DNA from: Gammaproteobacteria bacterium | Lineage (GTDB): Bacteria; Pseudomonadota; Gammaproteobacteria; Chromatiales; Chromatiaceae | Assembly: GCA_011389885.1 (NCBI GenBank) | Contig: JAABTK010000002.1 | Coordinates: 21,157-85,156 of the forward strand | Direction: 5' to 3' | Length of the DNA: 64,000 nucleotides | In this document: piece after piece, positions 22,478 to 33,043 of the stretch | How the letters are laid out: the number at the start of each line of letters is the position of its first letter | Numbering within the stretch: position 1 is the stretch's first letter | Made by a program: the position numbers and the translations under genes | Notes under the pieces: generated by a model | Databases searched by the model: none | What the model was told of the DNA's origin: nothing | Seen by the model: the letters and a program-made list of their open reading frames with translations, nothing else

Positions 22478-23483
22478 GGCCAATCCGATCCGCTTCCTGC
22501 TGGCTTTTTTCCTGCTGCCGCTTTGGGCGTCGGCGACCGAGTTCACCGCAACCCCCTACGGCAACGTAAGCCTGCCCTTTGAACTGCACCAGGTGGACGG
22601 CGCGCCGATCTACTATGTAATCGGCCTCTCCGGCGTGCCCGGCTCCAACAATGAGGGCCACACCTCCAACGCCGGTTTCGTGGTCACCGACGAAGGCGTC
22701 GTGGTATTCGACGCCCTCGGCACCCCGGCGCTGGGCTCTATGCTGCTGAAGCGCATCCGCGAGGTCACCGACCAGCCGGTGAAGCGCATCGTGATCAGCC
22801 ATTACCACGCGGACCACATCTACGGCCTGCAAGCCTTCGAGGAACACGCCGGCGACCCGCCGGTGTGGGCCCATCGCCAGGCCCTGGATTACATCGGCGG
22901 CAGCACGGCATCCCAGGGCGAAGACGCCCAACGGCGACTCGACCAGCGCCGCCAGGCCCTGTTCCCCTGGGTGGACGAGGACACCTATGTGGTGGCGCCC
23001 GACCACACCTTCGAAGACCAAGCCGGCTTCGAACTCGGCGGCGTGAGCTTTCAAATCCGGCATGTGGGCCCGGCCCATGCGCCCGGCGACAGCATCCTGC
23101 TGGTGAAAGATCACCAGGTGCTATTCAGCGGCGACTCCATCTACAAGGGCCGGGTGCCGTTCCTCGACAGCCCCCAAACCGACACCCGCAATTGGTTGAA
23201 GGAGCTGAAACAGCTCACGCAAATGCAGCCGCCGCCCCGCTTCGTGATCCCCGGCCACGGCGAACCTTCCACCCAAACCGCCGAGGCCATCGCCATGACC
23301 CGGGGCTATATCGAGTTTCTGCGCGAACAAATGGGCCAAGCAGTGGCGGACTTCACACCCTTCGCCGAGGCCTACGAGAACACCGACTGGTCGCAGTACC
23401 GCGACCTGCCGGCCTTCGACGCCAGTAACCGCGGCAACGCCTATCGCATTTACCTGGAAATGGAGGCCGAATCCTTCGAATGA
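22461..23483 (+). CDS. Exported metallo-beta-lactamase-fold hydrolase (SoxH-like)
   Basis: A 340-residue protein with a signal peptide (about residues 1-26, PIRFLLAFFLLPLWASA). The zinc motif is HYHADHIYG. Further metal ligands are the histidine in GPAHAPGD, the aspartate in LFSGDSIY, and the histidine in VIPGHGEPS. Overall layout resembles the quinoprotein-relay/SoxH branch of MBL proteins, which occur near sulfur oxidation or methanol oxidation genes. Its 17-base overlap with the exported DsrE-like protein implies coupled translation and a shared periplasmic task, perhaps on a persulfide or thioester substrate. Precise substrate is unknown. Confidence 0.85.
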   Translation: MPTCNKANPIRFLLAFFLLPLWASATEFTATPYGNVSLPFELHQVDGAPIYYVIGLSGVPGSNNEGHTSNAGFVVTDEGVVVFDALGTPALGSMLLKRIREVTDQPVKRIVISHYHADHIYGLQAFEEHAGDPPVWAHRQALDYIGGSTASQGEDAQRRLDQRRQALFPWVDEDTYVVAPDHTFEDQAGFELGGVSFQIRHVGPAHAPGDSILLVKDHQVLFSGDSIYKGRVPFLDSPQTDTRNWLKELKQLTQMQPPPRFVIPGHGEPSTQTAEAIAMTRGYIEFLREQMGQAVADFTPFAEAYENTDWSQYRDLPAFDASNRGNAYRIYLEMEAESFE

Positions 23484-23507
23484 GACCCCGCGGGGCGACT
23501 GGAGCGG

Positions 23508-24398
23508 CTACCAGTCGGCCCCGCCCTCGTAACCCAATCGAATCAACTCCTCGCCGGCCACCGCGTGGAAGCGGGCCTTCACCACGGGGGTGAAGGCCTC
23601 GCGCCAGGCGCCGATGCGCCCTTGGTGAAAGGTCCGGGTGCCGCCGAAGGCCTGCGCGCGGGCCGGCCCGACCGTCTCCTCCGCCGCCCCCAAAAACCCC
23701 GCCAGCGCCGTCAAGGCCCGCGCTTGCGCCGTCGCCGAGCCGCCGCCCTCGGGGCCTACCAAATCCTCGAAGCGCAGGACCAACACCTCGGGCTGCCCCA
23801 TCCACCCGGCCATGGCGCGCCAGCTTTGGGCCGCGTTGCGCTGCATCAATGGCTGCACCCGAGGCGGATGCATCGGCGCAATGCCGTCGATGGCCAGCAG
23901 CAATTGCGCCTCCAGCGATAGGCCCTGCAACGCCGGATGCCCATGGCGCGCCAAATAGCCCGCCAACGACACCAGGGTGTCGCGCGGATCGCGCAACAAC
24001 AGCAACAGCCGAAACCCCTCCTCCGCCAGCAGATCCCGAAGCGCCGGCGAATAGCCGCAATGGGCATTGATCCCGCGCCCCGGCGGCACCGCCCGCAACA
24101 CTTGGCGCAGCAGCAGACCATGCATGGGCGTAGGCCGCTCCACCCCCACTGCCACGGCCGGCCCCAGACAGGCCTCGCCGGCCCGGCTCCAAGGCGCCGC
24201 GGCCCGTTGCGCCTTGTCCGCCGCAAGACAAAACGGAAACACCGGATACCCCATCAGGCCGGCGATCTTGGTCAGCAAATGGGTGCCGCTCTTGGCCACG
24301 CCATTGACCAACAGCCGCTCCCCCGCGGGCGGCTCGATCGTCGGCCCGTTGTTGGCGCAAACCCGCATGCGCAAGCGTTGCATCAGCCCCTGGATCAC
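23508..24398 (-). CDS. Sulfotransferase family protein
   Basis: A 296-residue cytosolic protein with the two PAPS-binding blocks of sulfotransferases. The 5'-phosphosulfate loop is VNGVAKSGTHLLTKIAGLMG (residues 31-50), and the 3'-phosphate site is LLRDPRDTLVSLAGYLARHG. It would transfer sulfate from PAPS to a hydroxyl or amine. It follows the acyltransferase gene by 7 bases and is probably cotranscribed. A joint role in decorating a surface glycan or lipid is inferred. The acceptor cannot be predicted. Confidence 0.82.
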   Translation of the reverse strand: MIQGLMQRLRMRVCANNGPTIEPPAGERLLVNGVAKSGTHLLTKIAGLMGYPVFPFCLAADKAQRAAAPWSRAGEACLGPAVAVGVERPTPMHGLLLRQVLRAVPPGRGINAHCGYSPALRDLLAEEGFRLLLLLRDPRDTLVSLAGYLARHGHPALQGLSLEAQLLLAIDGIAPMHPPRVQPLMQRNAAQSWRAMAGWMGQPEVLVLRFEDLVGPEGGGSATAQARALTALAGFLGAAEETVGPARAQAFGGTRTFHQGRIGAWREAFTPVVKARFHAVAGEELIRLGYEGGADW

Positions 24399-24405
24399 GA
24401 CCGCC

Positions 24406-25500
24406 TCAGTCCGCGCCCAGCCAGCGGTCGATGTAACGGGCGCGCAAGGCGCGGGACAGGCGGCGCAGCGGCCGCTCGACCCAACGATAGTGCAGGGCGC
24501 TATACCCCACGATCACAGCCCCGAACCCCGCATACCAAACCTCCGCATAGCCCGCGCCGGCGATCCAGTCCCGCAGGCCGATGAAATAAACCAAATCCAG
24601 GAAAATGATATGGCACAGGTACAGGCTATAGGAAATCGCCCCCAGAAACACCCCGTAACCCGGGGCCCAAATGCGCCCCTGCTGCTCCCAGGCGAGCATG
24701 GCCCATACCAGAAAAAACGCCGCGCCGCCGAACAGCAGCACCCGGTAAGGGCGATGGAACCCCTTCGCCAACGACTCCATCACCACCGCCTCTTGCACAT
24801 ACACGCCCGCCGCCAGCAGAACCAAAAAGCCCCCCAGCAGCCACAGCGGCGCCGGCCGGACACGGCGATAACCCGCGGCCAACAGGCAACCGGCCAAGAA
24901 CTCCAAGCAGAAAGGCGAAGCGAAGAACCGATAGAACACCGACACCTCGGCGTAAGCCGCCGGGGCGTAGACCTGACCGCCGGCCCAGGCCGCGCCCTGA
25001 ATCGCAGCCACCGTCGCCAACAGCCCCGCCACCGCAAACAACCGCACCCGGGTCGAAAACCACAACAGCAGCATGAACACCGTGTAGAAATACAGCTCGT
25101 AGGTCAGCGTCCAGGCCACCGGCAGCACCAGCTCGGACAAGGGCGCATGCAGCAACAGAAACGAATCCGTCAACGCCAAACCGCCCAAGCGCTGGGGCGC
25201 ATAGACCGCGATCACCGCCAATGCCAACAGGAAATAGGGCCAATAGCCGGTATAGATCCGGGTGGCCCGCCGATAGGCGAAATCCAGACTCCAGCGGCCG
25301 CCGCGCAGGGACTCGGTAGTATGCCAAATAATGAAGCCGCTAATCACAAAAAACACGTCCACCCCGGCATAGCCGAACAACCGAAACAGGCCGAACACAC
25401 CCTGCTGCGGCCCGCCAGCCGCCACCAGATGGGGCTGCATATGGTAGAGCACCACCGCCAGGGCGGCCCAAAAGCGCAGAAGCTGGACATTGACAAGCAT
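24406..25500 (-). CDS. Acyltransferase 3 (OafA/YrhL) membrane protein
   Basis: A 364-residue membrane protein with about ten helices. It begins MLVNVQLLRFWAALAVVLYH, matching the RxxAxxxVxxxH start of acyltransferase-3 enzymes in which the arginine and histidine are essential. FGYAGVDVFFVISGFII follows, as in OafA and O-antigen/exopolysaccharide acetylases. It probably uses acyl-CoA to O-acetylate a glycan or lipid. It is divergent from yheS (69 bases apart) and leads the operon with the sulfotransferase. Confidence 0.88.
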   Translation of the reverse strand: MLVNVQLLRFWAALAVVLYHMQPHLVAAGGPQQGVFGLFRLFGYAGVDVFFVISGFIIWHTTESLRGGRWSLDFAYRRATRIYTGYWPYFLLALAVIAVYAPQRLGGLALTDSFLLLHAPLSELVLPVAWTLTYELYFYTVFMLLLWFSTRVRLFAVAGLLATVAAIQGAAWAGGQVYAPAAYAEVSVFYRFFASPFCLEFLAGCLLAAGYRRVRPAPLWLLGGFLVLLAAGVYVQEAVVMESLAKGFHRPYRVLLFGGAAFFLVWAMLAWEQQGRIWAPGYGVFLGAISYSLYLCHIIFLDLVYFIGLRDWIAGAGYAEVWYAGFGAVIVGYSALHYRWVERPLRRLSRALRARYIDRWLGAD

Positions 25501-25569
25501 AGGGGACGCCGAATCGCGGACAAGGACCCTATTCTATCCCACCGCGGCCCTCATGTTAGAATCCGCCCC

Positions 25570-27468
<1,899 letters not shown>

Positions 27469-27590
27469 GGCCGCTTCCCGGGCCTGGACCTCAGAAACCA
27501 CTCACCCCGGAAGTCGCCTTTTTGCGGTCATTTGGGCGCTGGCGTCATGGAGGATCGCACGCAAAAGAATACGCACCGGATCCCGCCGCA

Positions 27591-29090
27591 TCAGGGCGTG
27601 GATCCAGCCTGGGCCCTAAAGCCTGCACCGGCGAGGATACGGACCTCCGGCAACAGCCGAATCTGCGGCGCGGCGGCGGTAACGTCCGCGTCGGGTTGCA
27701 GGATCGCCGCAGGACCGATTTCGATGGCTTCGGTGGCGCAGTAATCGCGGGGCTCGCTAATCACGACGGCTTGGATCCTCGCCGTGCCTGGGGTGCAAAC
27801 GGGTTCCGCAGCGGTATAGCCCCGGGCCGCGGCGCTCAAGTCGCTGCATCGGGCGCCGTTACAGCCGCGCACCCGATAATAGTATGCGCTGCCGGCGGGC
27901 AGCGGGGCGTCCGCGTGGGCGGTTCCGGCGGTCTCCGCGATCAGCCCGCAGGCGCCCTGGGCGAGGCCGGTGCAGCGGTAGAGGGAATAGAGGTTCAGCC
28001 CGTCCGCCGCAGACCAGCGCACCCCGATGCGGTCGGCGTAAGCCCCTGCGTCCGCCCCGATGGTCGCTGGCCCGGCCGGCAGGGCGGCGGCGACATCCTC
28101 GGCGTAACCGCTGTCCTGGGGGCTGAAATCGCTGCAATTGCCGTCCTGACAGGCCTTGGCGCGGAAATAGTAGGTGCTGCCCGGCTGCACGGCGGTGTCG
28201 TCAAAACCGCCAGCGGTGGTGGCGCCGGTGCGGGTGCAGGAGCCGCTGGAAGGCGAGGTGCAGCGGTAAACCTCGTAGGCGGTCGCGTCGGCGGTTTCAC
28301 TCCAGTCCACCCGAACCCGATCGCTGTAGTCGCCGTCGCTTGCCGTGAGGCCCTCCGGTCGGACCGCCGCCACGGCGCAGCCGGCTAGGGGCGTCAGTTC
28401 AAAATTAAGCCGGGAGGCCTGATTTTCCGCCACCGAAGCCGCGGCGGCGCCCGCCTGATAGCCGCTGGCCGCGACGCGGACCCGATAGTCCCCGGCATAC
28501 AGGGGCAGGCCGTAACGGCCGTCCGGTTGGGACCTGACGTCGGCGGCGGGGTCGGTGGTGATTTGCGCCCAGGGGATCGGGGCCTGGTCGCAGGCGGAAC
28601 GCACCGCGCCCTGCAGAAAGCCGGTCTGGGGGGCGATGGGGAGGGTGACCCGCACGCCGTAGCGGCTATCCGCCCCGGCCGACACCGCGGCATTCTCATG
28701 GGACATGAGCAGGTAGACGAAGCCGTCCCGCTCCGCCGTCCAGCCCAGGGTCTCGCCCTGACCTTCGAGCCCGTTGTCCACCGGATTGAACAGCAAAGAC
28801 TCGCCGGTTTCGGCAATCAGCTCGATCACGGGATCGGCATCGGCGGCCACCGTGGCCTCCGGGATCCCAATCTGGTAAAACCCGTCCCGCTCGACCCAGA
28901 GGCGGATCCAGTCCACGTCCTCATTCGAGCGAAAGCGATGTTCTTGCACCACGCCGCTCCCGGCGAGTATCGGGGTGGCGGTCTCGCGGCTGTCGTTGGG
29001 CTCGTGCGGATCCTCGGCGGCCCAGGCGAGCGGCAGCCACAGCCCGAGCAACGGAAGAAAAGGAATCCAGCCGATTTTTGCCCTGTTCAT
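27591..29090 (-). CDS. Exported FN3-repeat protein with C-terminal PGF-x-A-x-x-GS motif
   Basis: A 499-residue secreted protein. The signal peptide is MNRAKIGWIPFLPLLGLWLP with cleavage after AWA. Residues 30-150 look like a pre-peptidase (PPC) domain (DPHEPNDSRETATPI, DVDWIRLWVERDGFYQI, GFVYLLMS). Then come a carboxypeptidase-regulatory-like region (GAVRSACDQAPIPWAQITTD...) and two FN3-like modules, each with YEVYRCTS or YSLYRCTG and YYFRAKAC or YYYRVRGC, all with cysteine pairs. The tail IRLLPEVRILAGAGFRAQAG is the short beta-strand motif also at the end of the peptidase at 29130-30693. Probably a surface or adhesion protein. A common export or anchoring function of the tail is inference. 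Confidence 0.78.
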   Translation of the reverse strand: MNRAKIGWIPFLPLLGLWLPLAWAAEDPHEPNDSRETATPILAGSGVVQEHRFRSNEDVDWIRLWVERDGFYQIGIPEATVAADADPVIELIAETGESLLFNPVDNGLEGQGETLGWTAERDGFVYLLMSHENAAVSAGADSRYGVRVTLPIAPQTGFLQGAVRSACDQAPIPWAQITTDPAADVRSQPDGRYGLPLYAGDYRVRVAASGYQAGAAAASVAENQASRLNFELTPLAGCAVAAVRPEGLTASDGDYSDRVRVDWSETADATAYEVYRCTSPSSGSCTRTGATTAGGFDDTAVQPGSTYYFRAKACQDGNCSDFSPQDSGYAEDVAAALPAGPATIGADAGAYADRIGVRWSAADGLNLYSLYRCTGLAQGACGLIAETAGTAHADAPLPAGSAYYYRVRGCNGARCSDLSAAARGYTAAEPVCTPGTARIQAVVISEPRDYCATEAIEIGPAAILQPDADVTAAAPQIRLLPEVRILAGAGFRAQAGSTP

Positions 29091-29129
29091 GGTTAGCGCT
29101 CCGCGGACTACGGGCTTTGCTTGCTGCCG

Positions 29130-30693
29130 CTACTGGCAGTCGATAACGGCCGCCAAGGCGCGAAACCCGCTGCCCGATTCGGCATGAAACCCCGGCCTCA
29201 GGGTGATGCCGCCGCCGGCCTGCAAGGCCAATGAGGCCCCGACGGACACCACCACCGGTCCCTGGGCGCCCAGGGCCTCCTCGGCCGCGATCAGGCGCTC
29301 GCCGGTGAACCAGGCATCGGAGATCAGGCGGGATCCCGCGTGGCACTCGGCCTGGGCCGCGGGTATGACGCTAAAGGTGACGCCTTGGGGCTCGATCAAC
29401 TGACCGCCGGTGTCTTGGCCGTAAAACAGCACTTGGTAATCGCCAAGCTCAGAAAAGCCGCTGAAGGTCCCGAAGAACCCCCCTGAACCGAGTGGATCTT
29501 GCAACTCCACCTGCGGCAGCCCGGCGATGGGCTCGGTGGTGTCGGCGTGCTCAAAGCCGGGCGGCATCACCACCGCCCAGGCCCTGTCCACCCCAATCTC
29601 CTCGTCGGAGAACTGCACCCAGAGATCCAGCTCACCCTCGCCTTCAGCCACCAACCGCCCCGGCACGGCGGCGGCGATTACCGGCTGATCCGGGATATAC
29701 GAAAAGCTGTCCAGCGGCACCAGGTGGTTCTGCCAACCCAGCCTTCGGTCTCCGGTCAGGGTGGTGATGCCGTCGCCGTTCATATCGAACTGCGGGGCCT
29801 GGCGGAAACGAAACAAATTGGCGGCGAAACCGATGCCCCGCTTACCGCGGTCGAAGGACTCCCAAAGGTCTTTGCGGCGCGCGATGCCGTCCCAGAAATA
29901 GTGCGAAAAGGTCATCAGGCCGCCGTTGAGAATATAGGCCGCCTGCCCCGCAGAGGTGCTGGTGATCAGCACCCGGCCCGGTTGCGTCAGCGACTCCAGG
30001 AAGCTGCCCGAGTGGCAGGCCTCGAAGATCACCACGGGTCCGCCGGCGGGGTCCGAGAGCGTGGCCTCATAGGCCTCTATCCAGGCCTTCAGGTCGGCGG
30101 CGTAGAGGGTCTCGGTAGGCCCCAGCTCGAAGCTGTCGTCGCCGCCATGGCCGACGAAATTAGAGAATCAAACGATGGTTGCGCCCCCACAGGGTGATCG
30201 CGTCCTCCAGATTCTCCAGATAGGCCGGCTCGGCGTCGTAGGCCCCGTCGCCGTCCAGGTCCAGGTCGGTGACCGGACTAAGCACCTTGATCTCGGTCTT
30301 TTCCAGCTTGCGGTCGCGAAGCGATTCGTAGGCGTATTGCCCCAAATGCACGGTGGCGTCCCAAATCTCATTGCCGATGTAATCCCCCCCGCCCAGCACC
30401 AGAATCGCCCGCGTGGGCGGGATCTTTGCGCTGCAACTCGCCATGGCGCCGCCGTCGATGCCGAAGCAATACCAAGCCCAGGCGTTTCCGGTATAGAAAT
30501 CCACGGTAACCGAACCGGCCTCGCCCGCCGCGCAGAGATTAGCGGTCGGGGCCAAGTGGAAGGCCCCGCCGGCGCTGGGGCCGCAAACGCCATCCGCCGC
30601 CGCGGCCGCAACTGGGCCGGCGCGCAAGGCCGATAGAAAAACAAGCGACGCCGAAATAAAAATCAGGCGAAGAAAGGGTGCTTGAACAGTCAT
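29130..30693 (-). pseudogene. Frameshifted exported C13 (legumain/caspase-like) peptidase
   Basis: Two abutting frames make one gene. The first part starts MTVQAPFLRLIFISASLVFL (signal peptide), has ILVLGGGDYIGNEIWD and a DLDLDGDGAYD acidic loop, and stops at 30160. In the next frame NFVGHGGDDSFELGPTETLY follows at once, then VVIFEACHSGSFLESL. The His and Cys are the clan CD dyad. The span is 521 codons plus one base, so one extra base near 30162-30170 explains the break. Sequencing error or a true lesion are both possible. The C-terminal part ends ITLRPGFHAESGSGFRALAA, the same tail motif as its neighbour. It lies between the FN3 protein and the haemagglutinin-like protein, all transcribed the same way. 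A role in processing a surface protein is inferred. Confidence 0.75.
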
Positions 30694-30818
30694 GGCAGCG
30701 GCTCCGGATCCGAATCCTGAACTTCCCCCCCCCGCACCGCCTCGTCAGGCCGCAAGCCCGAACGAGACCGCGGGGTATGCAATAGAGTGTAGTCGAAAGA
30801 TGCGAGGAGGGCAGCGGT

Positions 30819-32813
30819 TCAAAACAGATTGCCGCCGCAATCTCCCGCCGCCGCCGGCAGGGAGAACCCGAATACAACCCCGTGCCGCACCAACGAGCTG
30901 ACCTGCTCCCCCGCGAGCATCTCGCACGGGTGGCTATGCAGCGGCTGCAAAGAGATATAACCCGCGCCCAAATCGCCCAAAAAACGGTGCGCGGCGATGG
31001 GCGACGACAGCAGGCGAATGGCGCCGTTCACGCCTTGGGGCGCGGCGGCCTGGATGACATTCGCCCCCGAACCGGGCTCGAAGATCCAACGCTCCACACC
31101 GCCCACGCGCAGCGACTCCCGGGCCGGGATCACAGGCCCCGCCTGGATCTCGATATCGCCGCCGCGGCCGCCCGCGGCGGCGGTATTGGCCTGGATGAAG
31201 CCGCCGTCGAGCACCAGTTGGTTCGCGCTCAGCGTAATGTCGCCGCCGTCCCCGGCCCGATCCAGCACCGAGGTGAGGATCTCGGCGTCGTTCAGCAATA
31301 AAGTGCCGGCCGCAACGGTAATGGGGCCGCCGTCTGCGTTCGAGGCCTCGGTGGTGAGGCGCCCGCCGCGCACCTGCATCAGGCCTTCGGTGCGAATGAG
31401 CAACGAACCCGCAGGGCCTTGGCCGCGGCTCAAGGCGCGAATCTCCGCCTGGTCGAGCAGCGCCAGGGTCGCCGTCGCGACCGACAGCGCCCCGCCCTTT
31501 CCTGCGCCGAAGGCGGCGTTGGAGATCAGGGCGCGGTCTTGGAGATCGACCGCCTCCGCCCGGACCCTGATGGAACCGGCATCCCCCGCACTGGTGACGA
31601 AGGCGGAGGCGTCGAGGGTGGCGTCGCCGGCCATGGCCAATGCCTGGGCCTGGATTCGGATACCCCCGGCGCGTCCCTGGCCATAGGTCGCCACCCGGAA
31701 GGCGGCCAAGTCGTCCATGCGCAGGGCCCCGGCATCGACCGTGATGACGCCGCCCGGCGCCCCGGATTGGCTGAAGGCCTCGATCAGGGCCGCGTCCTGC
31801 ATCGCCAGATCACCCGGCGCCCGCAACCGAATATCGCTCGCGGCGCCTTGCCAATGGGCCGCGGTGCGAATGCGCGCCTGGTCGCGCATCCGCAAGTCCT
31901 CGGCCTGAATGCGAATATCACCGCCTGCGCCCGTGCCGTAGCTGTCCGCGCGGATCCGGGTGTCGCCGGCGAGACTGAGGGCGGCGGCGGATAGTTCAAT
32001 ATCGCCGCCCCCGCCATCGCCGAATACCTGGGAGGCCAAGAAGGCATCGTGCAGCGCAATCCGCCGCGCCGAGATCTCGATACGGCCGCCGCTTTGGCCG
32101 CTGACATCGAGGCTCGGGGTCTCCAATCCGTCCGCGGTCTGCGGGTGACCGACGATGCGCACCTGGCCCGAGCCCGCCCGGAGCCTAATCTCGCCATCGG
32201 GTGCGGCGAGGGCCGCATCCTGCATGCCGATTCGGTCCGCAGCGAACACCAGGCCGGCCCCTTGGGGGGCCTGCAATTGCGGCTTATGCAAGCCGATCGC
32301 CGCCCCCTCGCTGGCCAGGAAACCAAAGGCCGCCGGCGGCGCCACGGAGAGCCGCGACGGAACCGCGGCGGCGGCGAACCGGGCGCCGTCGGCGAAACGC
32401 ACCGCGGCCGCGGCGCCGACATGCAAGGAGCCCTGCACGTCGAGCCTGGCGGTTTCGCCAAACAACCACCCGGCGGGGTTGATCAACCACAAATCGCCGC
32501 CGTCGATCAGATCGGTCCCCAGGGCGCCGTCGATGACCGCTGTCTCGCCGCCGGTGACCCGGACCAGCACATTGCGAATCCCCTCGGGGCCGCCGAAAAT
32601 GGCGCTCTCGCCCGCGTCGAGGCGGATTCGCTGAAAGCTGTGAAACAGATTTTCGCCGGCCCGCGCGCCATGCTCCGGCCCGATCAGGTAATCGGGACCG
32701 ACCAGCGGCCCCGCCGGCCCGAGGCTGCCATCGAGCACCAGCTCTCCGCCCCGACCCGGAGCGGAAAGCAAGGCGGCGCAGCAAAGGACCGATGCACGAA
32801 CGAATCGGCGCAT
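30819..32813 (-). CDS. Filamentous haemagglutinin N-terminal domain (TPS-type) beta-helix protein
   Basis: A 664-residue exported protein with a signal peptide at MRRFVRASVLCCAALLSAPG. Residues 25-140 are the haemagglutination-activity (TPS) domain: GPEHGARAGENLFHSFQRIR, IFGGPEGIRNVLVRVTGG and LINPAGWLFGE. The rest is a long run of beta-helix rungs rich in GGDI, GGIRI, GGRIEI and DGGDITLS, ending with an aromatic and cysteine-containing tail. TPS exoproteins usually need a TpsB outer-membrane partner. None lies in the window. The start at 32813 is preferred to an ATG 25 codons earlier because it opens a good signal peptide. In this cluster it may be the substrate or scaffold for the neighbouring protease. 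Confidence 0.82.
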   Translation of the reverse strand: MRRFVRASVLCCAALLSAPGRGGELVLDGSLGPAGPLVGPDYLIGPEHGARAGENLFHSFQRIRLDAGESAIFGGPEGIRNVLVRVTGGETAVIDGALGTDLIDGGDLWLINPAGWLFGETARLDVQGSLHVGAAAAVRFADGARFAAAAVPSRLSVAPPAAFGFLASEGAAIGLHKPQLQAPQGAGLVFAADRIGMQDAALAAPDGEIRLRAGSGQVRIVGHPQTADGLETPSLDVSGQSGGRIEISARRIALHDAFLASQVFGDGGGGDIELSAAALSLAGDTRIRADSYGTGAGGDIRIQAEDLRMRDQARIRTAAHWQGAASDIRLRAPGDLAMQDAALIEAFSQSGAPGGVITVDAGALRMDDLAAFRVATYGQGRAGGIRIQAQALAMAGDATLDASAFVTSAGDAGSIRVRAEAVDLQDRALISNAAFGAGKGGALSVATATLALLDQAEIRALSRGQGPAGSLLIRTEGLMQVRGGRLTTEASNADGGPITVAAGTLLLNDAEILTSVLDRAGDGGDITLSANQLVLDGGFIQANTAAAGGRGGDIEIQAGPVIPARESLRVGGVERWIFEPGSGANVIQAAAPQGVNGAIRLLSSPIAAHRFLGDLGAGYISLQPLHSHPCEMLAGEQVSSLVRHGVVFGFSLPAAAGDCGGNLF

Positions 32814-32977
32814 GCCTGCGCACCGGATCAAGGGCCGCTCAGCGGCTCGCCGACACCGCACAGGCCGGGTCATACAGCGACTGGACATCGAGCGTTCTTC
32901 CGTAGGTTGCGAATCAAATCAAGCCGTCGTCGAGGGGATTCGGCTTGCCTGACGAAGGAGTACAACACAAACACCCT

Positions 32978-33006
32978 TTGATAAAAAGGTATATTTCTTG
33001 CATAAT
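32978..33006 (+). promoter_or_regulatory. Sigma-70-like promoter for the 394-residue protein gene
   Basis: TTGATA at 32978-32983 and CATAAT at 33001-33006 are separated by exactly 17 bases. They lie 38 bases upstream of the ATG at 33044 in an A/T-rich island within high-GC DNA. Both boxes differ from consensus at one position or two. Confidence 0.6.
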
Positions 33007-33043
33007 TCATAGCGACTACAGAAAAAAGAGGTATGCCTACGCG

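Noticed and set aside
24067..25569. Possible 501-codon N-terminal extension of yheS
   Set aside because: It runs antisense through the acyltransferase and sulfotransferase genes and has an Arg/Pro/Gln-rich shadow composition. The start at 25570 gives the family-standard protein.
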